Source: Microvirga aerilata (GTDB lineage: Bacteria > Pseudomonadota > Alphaproteobacteria > Rhizobiales > Beijerinckiaceae). From it: 64,000 bases of DNA. The position numbers were made by a program, and so were the translations under genes. Where the stretch lies: NCBI RefSeq assembly GCF_016743775.1, contig NZ_JAEQMY010000002.1:153798-217797 (forward strand). Direction: 5' to 3'. The notes under the pieces were generated by a model, which was not told where the DNA came from, did not search any database, and worked only from the letters and a program-made list of their open reading frames with translations. The stretch's first letter is position 1. Every line of letters begins with the position of its first letter. Shown one piece after another: positions 1 through 8,540 of this stretch.

Positions 1-642
1 GGCCAGGTGAATGGCATCGACCCGGTAATGCTGCCCAATGTGCTGAACCCGGTGCACCTTGCCGGGATCGGCATAGAGGCCGCGCTCGCGGTCGCGCAGA
101 ACCGCGTCATCCTCCCAGCTGCCCTCCCAGAGCTTGTAGACGACCTCCATGTACTCCTCGGCGGCATCGTAGCGCTCGTCGTGCTTGATCTGCTTCGTGA
201 GCCCCATGCCGCGGGCGGCGCTGTCGAGATAGCCCGTCACGATGTTCCAGCCGATCCGTCCCCGCGTGAGGTGATCCAGCGTCGACATTCTGCGCGCGAA
301 GAGATAGGGCGGCTCGTAGGTGAGATTGCAGGTCACCCCGAAGCCGATATGCTTCGTGACCGCCGCCATGGCGGGCACCACGAGCAAGGGATCGTTGACC
401 GGCACCTGAACCGCGTGAGCGATCGACGGGTCCAGGCTGTCCTTGTAGACATCGTAGACGCCGACGATGTCGGCGAGGAAGATGCCGTCGAACAATCCCC
501 GCTCGGCCGTTCGGGCCAGGTCCTGCCAATACTCCAGGGTGTTGTAGGCGGTCGAGCGATCGCGGGGATGCGCCCACATTCCGTGCTGGATATGGCCGAC
601 GCAGTTCATGTCGAAGGCGTTGAGCCGGATCTGCTTTGTCAT
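1..642 (-). CDS. LLM-class flavin-dependent monooxygenase, NtaA/DmoA type (3' part missing)
   Basis: Reading from ATG at 642 the frame is open for 214 codons to the window edge, so the C-terminal half lies outside. The protein starts MTKQIRLNAFDMNCVGHIQHGMW and continues with DGIFLADIVGVYDVY and GRIGWNIVTGYLDSAARGMG, which are hallmarks of the NtaA/SnaA/DmoA family of FMNH2-dependent luciferase-like monooxygenases. These enzymes use FMNH2 from a separate reductase to oxidise small organosulfur or chelator compounds. A strong Shine-Dalgarno (GGAGACACCT) precedes the start. The neighbour upstream in the same direction is an SsuE/MsuE-type FMN reductase 41 bp away, the expected partner. Substrate cannot be told from sequence; the sulfur-gene context favours an organosulfur compound. 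Confidence 0.88.
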   Translation of the reverse strand, partial: MTKQIRLNAFDMNCVGHIQHGMWAHPRDRSTAYNTLEYWQDLARTAERGLFDGIFLADIVGVYDVYKDSLDPSIAHAVQVPVNDPLLVVPAMAAVTKHIGFGVTCNLTYEPPYLFARRMSTLDHLTRGRIGWNIVTGYLDSAARGMGLTKQIKHDERYDAAEEYMEVVYKLWEGSWEDDAVLRDRERGLYADPGKVHRVQHIGQHYRVDAIHLA

Positions 643-683
643 AGGTGTCTCCATCGGGTTCGTTCGGGTTGCGACCGCTGCCG

Positions 684-1268
684 TCAGCGGGCCAAGGCGA
701 GCCGGACCGGCGCGGCGTTGAAGGCATGGCCGGTGCGCTGGCCCAGCAGTGCGGAGAGTTGCCCAGCCGCCGTGGCAACCCGCTCAATCACCCCGGCGTC
801 CGCGAGGGCGCCTGCGTCAAAATCGGATTCGGCGGCATAGACGGCGGTCGGAATCGTGAGCGCTTCGAAGAAGCCGAAGAGCGGGCGAAGATGCTGCTCC
901 ACGACGAGAGCATGCCGGTGTCCGCCGCCCGTTGCGGCGAGCGCCACGGGCACATTCCTGAGCGCCTCGGGCTCGACGAAATCGAAGAGATGCTTGAAGA
1001 GACCCGCGTAGGATCCCTTGTAGACGGGCGTTCCGACGATCAGCGCATCCGCCGTCTCGATATCCCTCAGCACACGCCTGGCGTCGGGCATCAGTTGAGC
1101 CCGCGAGAGCGCCGCGCCCAGGCCCGGACCGATCTCCGCCAAGTCGTGAACGATGAGATCGACGGCTTTCAGTCGCCCGGCCTCCGCCCCCAGGGCCTGG
1201 ACCAGCGCGCGGGTTTTGGAGGGACGGCGAACACTGCCGGCAATGCCGACGATCCGAGGTTTCGTCAT
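684..1268 (-). CDS. NAD(P)H-dependent FMN reductase, SsuE/MsuE type
   Basis: 194 aa flavodoxin-fold reductase that would supply FMNH2 to the monooxygenase encoded just downstream. The flavin-phosphate loop GIAGSVRRPSKTRAL is at residues 8-22 and the family motif TPVYKGSYAGLFKHLFD lies near the middle, matching SsuE/MsuE. An in-frame ATG 33 bp further upstream exists, but I chose 1268 because GGAAAGGG sits at a good distance and the family begins close to the flavin loop. It probably forms a two-gene operon with the monooxygenase. Whether it is closer to SsuE (alkanesulfonates) or MsuE (methanesulfonate) is not resolved here. Confidence 0.9.
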   Translation of the reverse strand: MTKPRIVGIAGSVRRPSKTRALVQALGAEAGRLKAVDLIVHDLAEIGPGLGAALSRAQLMPDARRVLRDIETADALIVGTPVYKGSYAGLFKHLFDFVEPEALRNVPVALAATGGGHRHALVVEQHLRPLFGFFEALTIPTAVYAAESDFDAGALADAGVIERVATAAGQLSALLGQRTGHAFNAAPVRLALAR

Positions 1269-1875
1269 GGATGGGCCCTTTCCGGTAGGGTGAGTGGGCA
1301 TTCGAGCGGCGATGGCCGCAGGCTGCAGGCAAGGCTTCCCCGGCCGCCGGGGCGGGCCGGCGGTGAACGGACGGTCAGGTTAAGGCGAGGACGGCGCGGC
1401 GACGGCCGATCAGCCGTGGCGGAATTGCTCGAGGGCGGAACACGGAAGCGGCGGAGGACAGGCGTGAGCACTCATGACTGGCAATCCTTCTGTCAGACCA
1501 CGAGGCGCAGTGAACGCTCCGCGGCACCTTAGCGTTTGATCACGCGGCGCAAGCTGCACACCTCAAATCACCGCGGCTTTCCTTGAGCCGGTTGGCTCGA
1601 AAGCAGGATCAGCTTCGGCGCGAATGTTTTTAATGTCAACCATTTCGTTCGATAGAAAGAACAAGCCTCAGCAGGGTTGCTGTTCCCTGCGGTAATGCCG
1701 CGCCCCGTGCTGACAGGACCAGGTCATGGGTGGCGGATCATCGCCGCCGCTCCCACATTGCAGAGCGTAATACCCACCACGTGAACGTGACAATCCACAT
1801 TAGGATCTATATGGAGATCACGTTTTCACAAAATGTGAAACACGAATTTATTGATCCACATAGGAATACAGTGAA
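1269..1875. other. Intergenic region between divergent sulfur operons
   Basis: About 600 bp lie between the divergent FMN reductase and cystathionine beta-synthase genes. I see no convincing gene. The first third is GC-rich and codes only in shadow frames; the last 200 bp are clearly more A/T-rich and should hold both promoters. The one distinctive element is the 17-nt palindrome at 1824-1840, listed separately. I looked for a SAM-type riboswitch and did not recognise one. Confidence 0.6.
1824..1840. promoter_or_regulatory. Palindromic candidate operator upstream of cystathionine beta-synthase
   Basis: TTTCACAAAATGTGAAA is a perfect 7-bp inverted repeat around a 3-nt centre, ending 35 bp before the ATG at 1876. 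Its size and place fit a dimeric repressor or activator site over the promoter or leader. The regulator is unknown and no regulator gene is adjacent. Confidence 0.55.
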
Positions 1876-3252
1876 ATGGCCGCTCGCGGAGCCTTAGACC
1901 TGATCGGACAAACGCCTCTCGTGGAGGTGACAGGCCTGAACACCGGTCCCTGCCGGCTCTTCCTGAAGCTGGAGAGCTCCAACCCGAGCGGTTCCATCAA
2001 GGATCGCCCCGCCAGAGCCATGATCGAGGCCGCAGAGGCCAATGGCAACCTCAAGGCGGGCGGCACCATCATCGAGGCCACGGCCGGCAATACGGGGGTC
2101 GGCTTGGCGCTGGTCGGCGCCAGCAAGGGCTATCGCACATTGCTCGTGGTGCCGGACAAGATGTCCCGCGAGAAGGTGCTGCATGCCAAGGCCTTGGGCG
2201 CCGAGGTCGTGATCACCCGTTCCGATGTGGGCAAGGGACACCCCGACTACTACCAGGATCTTGCGCTTGCGATTACCCAGAAGACCCCGGGCGCGGTCTA
2301 CATCAACCAGTTCGAGAACCCGGCCAACCCGGCAGCTCACGAGGCGAGCACCGGCCCGGAGATCCTGGACGGCATGGGCGGCGATGTGGATGCCGTGGTC
2401 GTGGGCGTCGGCTCCGGCGGCACCCTGACGGGAATCGGTCGCTACATGAAAAAGGCGTCGCCGAAGACCGTCATGGTCCTTGCCGACCCGGCAGGCTCGA
2501 TCCTCGCGCCCCTCGTCGAGACCGGCCGGATGACGGAAGCCGGCTCCTGGGCCGTCGAGGGCATTGGCGAGGATTTCGTGCCGCCAAATTGCGATCTCTC
2601 GCTGGTCAAGAAGGCCTATTCCATCGACGACAAGGAAAGCTTTTCGACCGCGCGCCAGCTTCTGCGCAAGGAAGGCATCCTGGCAGGCTCCTCCTCCGGC
2701 ACCCTGCTGGCCGCCGCCCTGCGCTATTGCCGCGAGCAGACCGAGCCCAAGCGCGTCGTGACCCTCGTGTGCGATACGGGCGCCAAGTACCTGTCGAAGG
2801 TGTTCAACGATGCCTTCCTGGCGCAGGAGGGCTGGCTCGACCGGGACGTCACCGGCACGGCCCGGGATGTGGTGATCAACCCCTTTGGCGAGGGAGCCAC
2901 CATCTTCGTGTCGCCCAACGAGACGCTGCGCTCGGCGTTTGCCCGCATGCGCTCCTCCGACATCTCCCAGCTCCCGGTCATCGAGGAAGGCCGCGTTGTC
3001 GGGCTTATCGACGAGAGCGACATTCTCGACGCCCTGGTCGCCAACGAGGGAGCGCCCCAGGGCGTGTTCGACAAGGCGGTGCGGGACGTGATGGTGACGC
3101 GCCTCCAGACCATCTCGGCCAATGCTCCCGTTACGGAGCTTCTGCCTCTCTTCGCCTCCGGCCTCGTGCCGGTGATCATGGATGGCGACGCCTTCGTGGG
3201 TCTCGCCACCCGCATCGACCTCATCAACTTCTTCCGGATTCAGGCCCAATGA
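1876..3252 (+). CDS. Cystathionine beta-synthase with C-terminal CBS pair
   Basis: 458 aa PLP enzyme of the reverse transsulfuration pathway, condensing homocysteine and serine to cystathionine. The N-terminal fold-type II domain (about 1-325) has the PLP-lysine motif SNPSGSIKDRPA with Lys42, the substrate loop TAGNTG near residue 70 and a glycine-rich phosphate loop GVGSGGTLTGIGRY. The C-terminal 120 residues contain two CBS motifs (VSPNETLRSAFARM... and ...DVMVTRLQTISANAPVTELL), which in this family bind adenosyl ligands. The stop overlaps the start of the next gene (ATGA), so translation of the pair is coupled. Cysteine synthase activity is a possible alternative, but the CBS tail and the gamma-lyase partner argue for CBS. 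Confidence 0.93.
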   Translation: MAARGALDLIGQTPLVEVTGLNTGPCRLFLKLESSNPSGSIKDRPARAMIEAAEANGNLKAGGTIIEATAGNTGVGLALVGASKGYRTLLVVPDKMSREKVLHAKALGAEVVITRSDVGKGHPDYYQDLALAITQKTPGAVYINQFENPANPAAHEASTGPEILDGMGGDVDAVVVGVGSGGTLTGIGRYMKKASPKTVMVLADPAGSILAPLVETGRMTEAGSWAVEGIGEDFVPPNCDLSLVKKAYSIDDKESFSTARQLLRKEGILAGSSSGTLLAAALRYCREQTEPKRVVTLVCDTGAKYLSKVFNDAFLAQEGWLDRDVTGTARDVVINPFGEGATIFVSPNETLRSAFARMRSSDISQLPVIEEGRVVGLIDESDILDALVANEGAPQGVFDKAVRDVMVTRLQTISANAPVTELLPLFASGLVPVIMDGDAFVGLATRIDLINFFRIQAQ

Positions 3253-4409
3253 CCGTGCGCAACCAGCTCGCCTTCTCCACCCGCTGCATCCATGCGGGGC
3301 AGTCACCGGACCCCACCACGGGCGCGGTGATGATGCCGATCTACGCCACCTCGACCTTCGCGCAGGAGAGCCCCGGCGTTCACAAGGGCTTCGAGTACGC
3401 CCGCTCGCAGAACCCCACCCGCATGGCCTTCGAGCGCTGCATCGCGGATCTCGAGGGCGGCTCGGCGGCCTTCGCGTTCTCGTCGGGCCTTGCCGCGAGC
3501 GCGACCGTGCTCGACATGCTGGAGCACGGCTCGCACATCGTCGCGTCCGACGATCTCTACGGCGGAACGCGCCGCCTCTTCGAGCGGGTGCGCAAGCAGT
3601 CGGCCGGGCTCCACATCACCTATGTGGATCTGGGCGACACGGACGCCGTGAAGGCGGCCTTGCGCCCCAACACGAAGCTCGTCTGGGTCGAGACCCCCAC
3701 CAACCCGCTGCTGAAGCTCGCCGATCTCGAAGCCATCGCGGCCGCGGCCCGCGGCCACGGCACCTGGCTGGTCGCCGACAACACCTTCGCCAGCCCATGG
3801 GTGCAGCGCCCGCTGGAATTCGGGTTCGACATCGTGGTGCATTCCACCACGAAGTATCTCAACGGCCATTCCGACATGGTGGGCGGCGTGGTGATCGTGG
3901 GCCAGAACCAGGAGATCCGCGAGAAGATCGGGTTCCTGCAGAATGCGGTCGGCTCGGTGTCGGGCCCCTTCGACAGCTTCCTGGCCCTGCGCGGCCTGAA
4001 GACCCTTTCGCTGCGCATGGAGCGGCACTGCACCTCGGCCCTGAAGATCGCCGAATTTCTCGAGGCTCATCCGGGCGTGGACGGCGTGATCTATCCGGGC
4101 CTCGCCTCGCACCCCCAGCACGAACTGGCCAAGCGGCAGATGCGCGGGTTCGGCGGCATCGTCACCGCCAGGATCAAGGGCGGGCTCGAGGGCGCCACGC
4201 GCTTCCTGGAGCGCTGCCAGCTCTTCACCCTGGCCGAGAGCCTGGGCGGCGTCGAAAGCCTCATCGAGCATCCGGCGATCATGACCCATGCCTCCGTGCC
4301 CTCGGAGGTTCGGGCCGAGCTCGGCATCGACGACGGGCTCGTGCGCCTTTCGGTCGGCATCGAGGATGCGGACGACCTGATCGAGGATCTGCGCTCCGCC
4401 CTCGCCTGA
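3249..4409 (+). CDS. Cystathionine gamma-lyase / gamma-synthase family PLP enzyme
   Basis: 386 aa Cys/Met-metabolism PLP enzyme (fold type I). Visible motifs are FAFSSGLAAS, DDLYGGTRRL, ADNTFASPWVQRPLEFG and the PLP-lysine segment VHSTTKYLNGHSDMVGG with Lys202. Together with the upstream beta-synthase it would turn homocysteine into cysteine via cystathionine. Start ATG at 3249 overlaps the upstream stop by four bases. Gamma-lyase and gamma-synthase are hard to separate by sequence; the operon partner makes lyase the likelier role. A strong terminator follows at 4416. Confidence 0.92.
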   Translation: MTVRNQLAFSTRCIHAGQSPDPTTGAVMMPIYATSTFAQESPGVHKGFEYARSQNPTRMAFERCIADLEGGSAAFAFSSGLAASATVLDMLEHGSHIVASDDLYGGTRRLFERVRKQSAGLHITYVDLGDTDAVKAALRPNTKLVWVETPTNPLLKLADLEAIAAAARGHGTWLVADNTFASPWVQRPLEFGFDIVVHSTTKYLNGHSDMVGGVVIVGQNQEIREKIGFLQNAVGSVSGPFDSFLALRGLKTLSLRMERHCTSALKIAEFLEAHPGVDGVIYPGLASHPQHELAKRQMRGFGGIVTARIKGGLEGATRFLERCQLFTLAESLGGVESLIEHPAIMTHASVPSEVRAELGIDDGLVRLSVGIEDADDLIEDLRSALA

Positions 4410-4415
4410 ACCGAA

Positions 4416-4452
4416 GAGCCTGCACCTGAGGCGTCAGGTGCAGGCTCATTTT
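4416..4452. terminator. Bidirectional intrinsic terminator between transsulfuration operon and hmgA
   Basis: A perfect 14-bp stem (GAGCCTGCACCTGA, 4416-4429, with its complement at 4434-4447) closes a GGCG loop and is followed by ATTTTCGCTTT. It sits between two convergent genes and can serve both. Confidence 0.85.
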
Positions 4453-4456
4453 CGCT

Positions 4457-5812
4457 TTAGCGCTGGTTCGGGTTGAAGTGTTTTTTCAGCTTGCGGCCGT
4501 AAGCACCGTAGTCCTTCTGCAGCGCGTCCGTGCCGGCCGCAAAGGCCGTCACCTTCTGCGGAAAGCGCGTCTCGAACATGAACGCCATCGTGCCTTCCAG
4601 CTTGTGGGGCTTGAGCTCCACGTTGCTGGCCTTCTCGAACGCATCCATGTCCGGCCCGTGCGGCAGCATGGTGTTGTGGAGCGACATGCCCCCCGGCACG
4701 AAGCCGCCGCCCGTCTTGGCGTCGTACTGGCCATAGACCAGCCCCATGAACTCGCTCATCACGTTCATGTGGTACCAGGGCGGCCGGAAGGTGTTTTCCG
4801 CCACGAGCCAGCGGTCCGAGAACAGCACGAAGTCGATATTGGCCGTGCCGGGCGTCTCGGACGGCGAGGTCAGCACGGTGAAGATCGACGGATCCGCATG
4901 GTCGTACAAAACCGGCCCCACCGGCGAGTAGCGGCGCAGGTCGTACTTGTAAGGGGCGTAGTTGCCGTGCCAGGCCACCACGTCGAGGGGCGAGTGGTCG
5001 ATGTCCGCCACCCAGAGCGAGCCGCCCCACTTCACAAACATCTTCGAGGGCGCGTCCTTGTCCTCATAGGCCGCCACCGGCGTGAGGAAGTCGCGCGGAT
5101 TGGCCATGCAGTTGGCCCCGATGGGCCCGCGCTCGGGCAGGGTGAACGCGCCGCCGTAGTTCTCGCACAGGTAGCCGCGCGCGGGCCCGCCCGGCAGCTC
5201 GACGCGGATCTTCACCCCGCGCGGAATGACGGCGATCTCGCCCGGCCCTATGTCGATGATGCCGAACTCCGTCCACAGGCGTAACGCGCCCTGCTGCGGC
5301 ACCAGGAGCATCTCGCCATCGGCGTTGTAGAAGTACTCGTCCGCCATGGAGCGGGTGACGAGATAGACATGCGAGCCCATGCCGGCCTGGGAGCCCGCAT
5401 CGCCCGCCGTCGTGATGGTGCGGATACCCTCCAGGAACGAGACCGGCTCGCTCGGAATCGGGATCGGGTCCCAGCGCATGGGCGCGATCGGCACCTCGAC
5501 CTCGGCGGCGGGTGCCGTGCGCCACAACCCGATATCCGCCTTCCGGAACTCGCCCCAATGGGTAACGGTGGGGCGGATGCGGTAGAGCCAGGAGCGCTCG
5601 TTGGTGGTGCGCGGCGCCGTGAAGGGCGAGCCGGAGAGCTGCTCGGCATAAAGCCCGTAGGCGCATTTCTGCGGCGAGTTGCGGCCGATGGGCAGGGCGC
5701 CGGGCAGCGCCTCGGTTTCGAAGCCGTTGCCGAAGCCCGACATGTAGCCGGGCTGGATGGCGCTCTCCAGCCGGCCGGCGGATTGAGGCAGGGACGGGTT
5801 CTGGACATTCAT
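4457..5812 (-). CDS. hmgA: Homogentisate 1,2-dioxygenase
   Basis: 451 aa, full length. It opens the ring of homogentisate to maleylacetoacetate in tyrosine/phenylalanine breakdown. N-terminal [19 protein letters not shown] and the segments [15 protein letters not shown] and [12 protein letters not shown], which carry the His/Glu/His iron ligands in this family, are intact. AGGAGG lies about 10 bp before the ATG at 5812. The gene stands alone here (no fahA or maiA next to it) and faces a divergent MarR regulator across 59 bp. Confidence 0.97.
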   Translation of the reverse strand: MNVQNPSLPQSAGRLESAIQPGYMSGFGNGFETEALPGALPIGRNSPQKCAYGLYAEQLSGSPFTAPRTTNERSWLYRIRPTVTHWGEFRKADIGLWRTAPAAEVEVPIAPMRWDPIPIPSEPVSFLEGIRTITTAGDAGSQAGMGSHVYLVTRSMADEYFYNADGEMLLVPQQGALRLWTEFGIIDIGPGEIAVIPRGVKIRVELPGGPARGYLCENYGGAFTLPERGPIGANCMANPRDFLTPVAAYEDKDAPSKMFVKWGGSLWVADIDHSPLDVVAWHGNYAPYKYDLRRYSPVGPVLYDHADPSIFTVLTSPSETPGTANIDFVLFSDRWLVAENTFRPPWYHMNVMSEFMGLVYGQYDAKTGGGFVPGGMSLHNTMLPHGPDMDAFEKASNVELKPHKLEGTMAFMFETRFPQKVTAFAAGTDALQKDYGAYGRKLKKHFNPNQR

Positions 5813-5832
5813 GAGCAGGACCTCCTAGTTTA

Positions 5833-5862
5833 GTTACAGGTGTAACCGTCAATTTTGTAACC
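5833..5862. promoter_or_regulatory. Candidate MarR-type operator in hmgA/MarR intergenic region
   Basis: GTTACAGGTGTAAC (5833-5846) is a perfect palindrome with a 2-bp centre, and a further half-site TTGTAACC follows at 5855-5862. It occupies much of the 59 bp between hmgA and the divergent MarR gene, so it is well placed to control both. Binding is inferred from position and symmetry. Confidence 0.6.
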
Positions 5863-5871
5863 ATCAACGCC

Positions 5872-6306
5872 ATGGCCCATCTCCAGCTCGAAGCCTTCCT
5901 GCCCTACCGGCTCAACCGGATCGCCGCTGCGGTGTCGCAGGACTTCCGCGCCGTCTACGGGCCCCACCACGACCTGACGATCCCCGAATGGCGGGTGCTG
6001 GCCACGCTTGGGCAGTTCGATGAGATGGGCGCCAAGGGCATCGGCCGGCACTCGGCCATGCACAAGACCAAGGTCAGCCGGGCCGTTCAGGCCCTGGAGG
6101 AACGGCGCTGGCTCAAGCGCCGCGAAAGCGAGGAGGACCGGCGCGAGGAAATCCTGACGCTCACGGCATCGGGCCGAAAGGCCTACCGGGAGATCGTGCC
6201 CAAGGCCCTCGCCTTCGAGCGCCGCATCGTGGAAGAGCTCGGAACCGAGGCCGGGCCGTTCCTGGCCGCCCTCGAACGGCTGGAGGAGATCTTCCGGTTG
6301 CGCTGA
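5872..6306 (+). CDS. MarR family regulator, HmgR-like
   Basis: 144 aa winged-helix regulator. The recognition helix region reads HSAMHKTKVSRAVQALEERRWLKRRESEEDRREEILTL, a textbook MarR wing, and TIPEWRVLATLGQF is the usual helix before it. Divergent placement next to hmgA with a palindrome between them suggests it represses homogentisate catabolism and responds to homogentisate or a related aromatic acid. The ligand is inference. Confidence 0.88.
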   Translation: MAHLQLEAFLPYRLNRIAAAVSQDFRAVYGPHHDLTIPEWRVLATLGQFDEMGAKGIGRHSAMHKTKVSRAVQALEERRWLKRRESEEDRREEILTLTASGRKAYREIVPKALAFERRIVEELGTEAGPFLAALERLEEIFRLR

Positions 6307-6308
6307 AC

Positions 6309-7013
6309 TCAAGCCACCGGCGAGAAGCGTCCGACGAGGTGATGCCTGTCGCCCGGATAGGTGATCCGCGCCTCGGTCACGAAGGCCCCCGCCTGCCAGG
6401 TGCGCCGCTCCAGGACGAGACAGGCCGCGCCGGTCTCGATGTGAAGCCTCTTGGCCATGGTGCCGTCGGCACTGACGGCCCTCACGATATGCTCCGCATC
6501 CGTCCAGGGCACGCGCCGCAAGAGCCACGTGCCCGGGGGATCATCCTTGAAGCTTTCCGTGTCGGCCTCGGGCACCGTGGCGAGGTTGATCAGGCGCTGC
6601 TCGAAGGCTTGCGGCACGTCATCCATGACGTGAAGCGTCGAGACGCAAAGCATCTTCGTGCCTGCGGGCAGCCCTGTGCGCTGCGCCGCCGCGGCGTCGA
6701 TGGGCTCGACCGAGCGGTGCAGGAGCTTGAAGCGATACTCGATGCCGGCGCGAGCGGCTTCGAGGGCAAAGTCCTGAATCTGCAGCACGGCCTGCTGGTT
6801 GCTCGGCTCCGCCACCACCGTCCCGGCCCGTCGCCGGCGCGTGATGAGGCCGTTGGCGGCGAGCGTCGACAGCACCTTGTTCACGGTCATGCGCGAGCAG
6901 CCGTATTCGGCCATCAGCTCGTGCTCGAACGGAATGCGGTGGCCCGGCGACCACTCGCCGGACATGATCTTGGCCTCGATGTCGTCGCGGATGCGCTGGT
7001 GCAGATGTTTCAT
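6309..7013 (-). CDS. hutC: Histidine utilisation repressor HutC (GntR family)
   Basis: 234 aa. Residues 1-70 form a GntR winged helix (IRDDIEAKIMSGEWSPGHRIPFEHELMAEYGCSRMTVNKVLSTLAANGLI) and residues 90-230 a UTRA ligand-binding domain, where urocanate binds in HutC. I start at ATG 7013, 17 bp after the hutF stop; a long in-frame extension upstream is only a shadow of hutF. It is the distal gene of a hutF-hutC operon and should repress both hut arms via the operators near 8471-8517. Confidence 0.95.
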   Translation of the reverse strand: MKHLHQRIRDDIEAKIMSGEWSPGHRIPFEHELMAEYGCSRMTVNKVLSTLAANGLITRRRRAGTVVAEPSNQQAVLQIQDFALEAARAGIEYRFKLLHRSVEPIDAAAAQRTGLPAGTKMLCVSTLHVMDDVPQAFEQRLINLATVPEADTESFKDDPPGTWLLRRVPWTDAEHIVRAVSADGTMAKRLHIETGAACLVLERRTWQAGAFVTEARITYPGDRHHLVGRFSPVA

Positions 7014-7030
7014 GCCGGACGGCGATTCCC

Positions 7031-8389
7031 TCAAGACAAGATGCGGGCCATGGCGCGCGCATAGCGCGCCGCCACGGCCTCGCGGTTCACGTGCCGCCCG
7101 CCTCTTACCACGGGCTTGCCGGCGACAAACACCGTATCGATGGCGGACTTGCCGGCCACGAACAGGTAGGAGTCGATCCACCGGTCCCCTGAAACGGCGG
7201 CAAGGTCCGGGTGGCCCGCATCGAGCACGACGAGGTCGGCCCGATACCCCGCCTCGATGGCGCCGACACGGCGGCCGAGCGCCTGGGCTCCGCCCATCAG
7301 CGCCTGATCGTAAAGGCTGCGCCCGGTCGATTGCCCCTCGCGCGCGGCCAGCACATTGCGGGCGCGGTGCTTCAGGCGCTGGCTGTACTCGAACTGCCTG
7401 AGTTCTCCGGGAGCCGAGATCTCTATGTTGGAATCCGAGCCGACGCCGAAACGTCCTCCGGCGGCAAGGTAATCGACGCCCTCGAAGATGCCGTCGCCGA
7501 GATTGGCCTCGGTGATGGGGCACAGGCCCGCCACCGCGCCGCTTTCCGCGATGCCCTTCGTCTCCCGCGCATCGAGATGGGTGGCGTGGATCAGGCACCA
7601 GTGCCGGTCGACGGGAGCGTGATCGAGCAGCCATGCCACCGGGCGCTGACCCGACCACGCCACGCAGTCCTCCACCTCCTTCACCTGCTCGGCGATGTGG
7701 ATGTGGACCGGCCCCTCCCCGGCAAGCGCAACGATCTCGCCAAGGCTCTCGGGCGTGACCGCGCGCAGGCTGTGCGGCGCAACGCCGACGACCCCATCCT
7801 CGACATCGGCCACGGCCCTGCGGGCGCCTTCGAGCAGGCGGAGGTAGCTCTCGGCATCGTTGATGAAGCGCCGTTGCCCCTCCGCAGGGGCAACGGCGCC
7901 GAAGCCGCCCTGGGCATAGAATACGGGAAGAAGCGTCAGGCCCATGCCGGACTCGTTCGCCCCGGCGGCGATGCGCCGGCAGAGTTCCGCGATGTCGGCG
8001 TAAGGACGTCCCTCGGCATCGTGGTGCAGGTAGTGGAACTCGGCGAGCGACGTGAACCCGCCTTCCAGCATCTCCATCATGGCAAAGGCCGCGATGGCCT
8101 CCACGTCGTCCGGCGTGAGGGAGCCGAGGAAGCGGTACATCACCTGCCGCCAGGTCCAGAAGCTGTCGCCCTCGGGCCCACGGGTTTCGGCAAGCCCCGC
8201 CATGCCGCGCTGGAAGGTGTGGCTGTGCAGGTTCGGCAGGCCCGGCAGAGCAATGCCGGCGATGCGCTCGCGCCCCCCAGCGTCCGCCTGCCGATGCACG
8301 GCCATGATCGTGCCGCCGTCGATGTCGAGCCCGACATTCTGCCCCCACCCTTCCGGCAGGAGAACGTGATCGAGAATGAGCTTTCGCAT
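7031..8389 (-). CDS. hutF: Formimidoylglutamate deiminase
   Basis: 452 aa amidohydrolase that converts N-formimino-L-glutamate to N-formyl-L-glutamate and ammonia, the fourth step of the five-step histidine pathway. The metal-binding motif PNLHSHTFQRGMAGLAE is near the N-terminus and FGVGSDSNIEISAPGELRQFEYSQRL near the C-terminus; both are typical of HutF. Start ATG at 8389 is chosen over an upstream in-frame start because AAGGTGG lies 5-10 bp before it and the family begins MRKLIL-like. It is divergent from hutI. Confidence 0.95.
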   Translation of the reverse strand: MRKLILDHVLLPEGWGQNVGLDIDGGTIMAVHRQADAGGRERIAGIALPGLPNLHSHTFQRGMAGLAETRGPEGDSFWTWRQVMYRFLGSLTPDDVEAIAAFAMMEMLEGGFTSLAEFHYLHHDAEGRPYADIAELCRRIAAGANESGMGLTLLPVFYAQGGFGAVAPAEGQRRFINDAESYLRLLEGARRAVADVEDGVVGVAPHSLRAVTPESLGEIVALAGEGPVHIHIAEQVKEVEDCVAWSGQRPVAWLLDHAPVDRHWCLIHATHLDARETKGIAESGAVAGLCPITEANLGDGIFEGVDYLAAGGRFGVGSDSNIEISAPGELRQFEYSQRLKHRARNVLAAREGQSTGRSLYDQALMGGAQALGRRVGAIEAGYRADLVVLDAGHPDLAAVSGDRWIDSYLFVAGKSAIDTVFVAGKPVVRGGRHVNREAVAARYARAMARILS

Positions 8390-8470
8390 CGCTGCCACCT
8401 TCACTCCGGACGGGGTCCCGCCGCAGCCGCCAAAATGCCACGACGCCGCCCGACCATCGAAACCCATCGA

Positions 8471-8517
8471 ATACGTCTAGACAATATCGAGCTTCCGCGA
8501 TTATGTATAGACATTAT
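8471..8517. promoter_or_regulatory. Tandem HutC-type operators between hutF and hutI
   Basis: Two related 19-mers lie 30 bp apart: ATACGTCTAGACAATATCG (8471-8489) and TTATGTATAGACATTATCG (8501-8519). They share TAGACA-N-TATCG and the palindromic GT..A.AC core seen in GntR/HutC operators. Three helical turns separate them, so two dimers could sit on the same face. They lie just upstream of hutI and within the divergent hutF promoter region. Confidence 0.7.
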
Positions 8518-8540
8518 CGCGAAGTCACCGGAGCAGGAAC

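Noticed and set aside
645..1532. Long plus-strand frame antisense to the FMN reductase
   Set aside because: It is the complement of a clear reductase gene and has Arg/Gly-rich composition typical of shadow frames in GC-rich DNA.
1269..1875. SAM or SAH riboswitch before the transsulfuration operon
   Set aside because: I did not find the conserved cores of SAM-II or SAH switches; a covariance search would settle it.
1894..3306. 470-codon minus-strand frame over cystathionine beta-synthase
   Set aside because: Shadow of a well-supported gene; composition is rich in His/Gly/Arg and no motif is visible.
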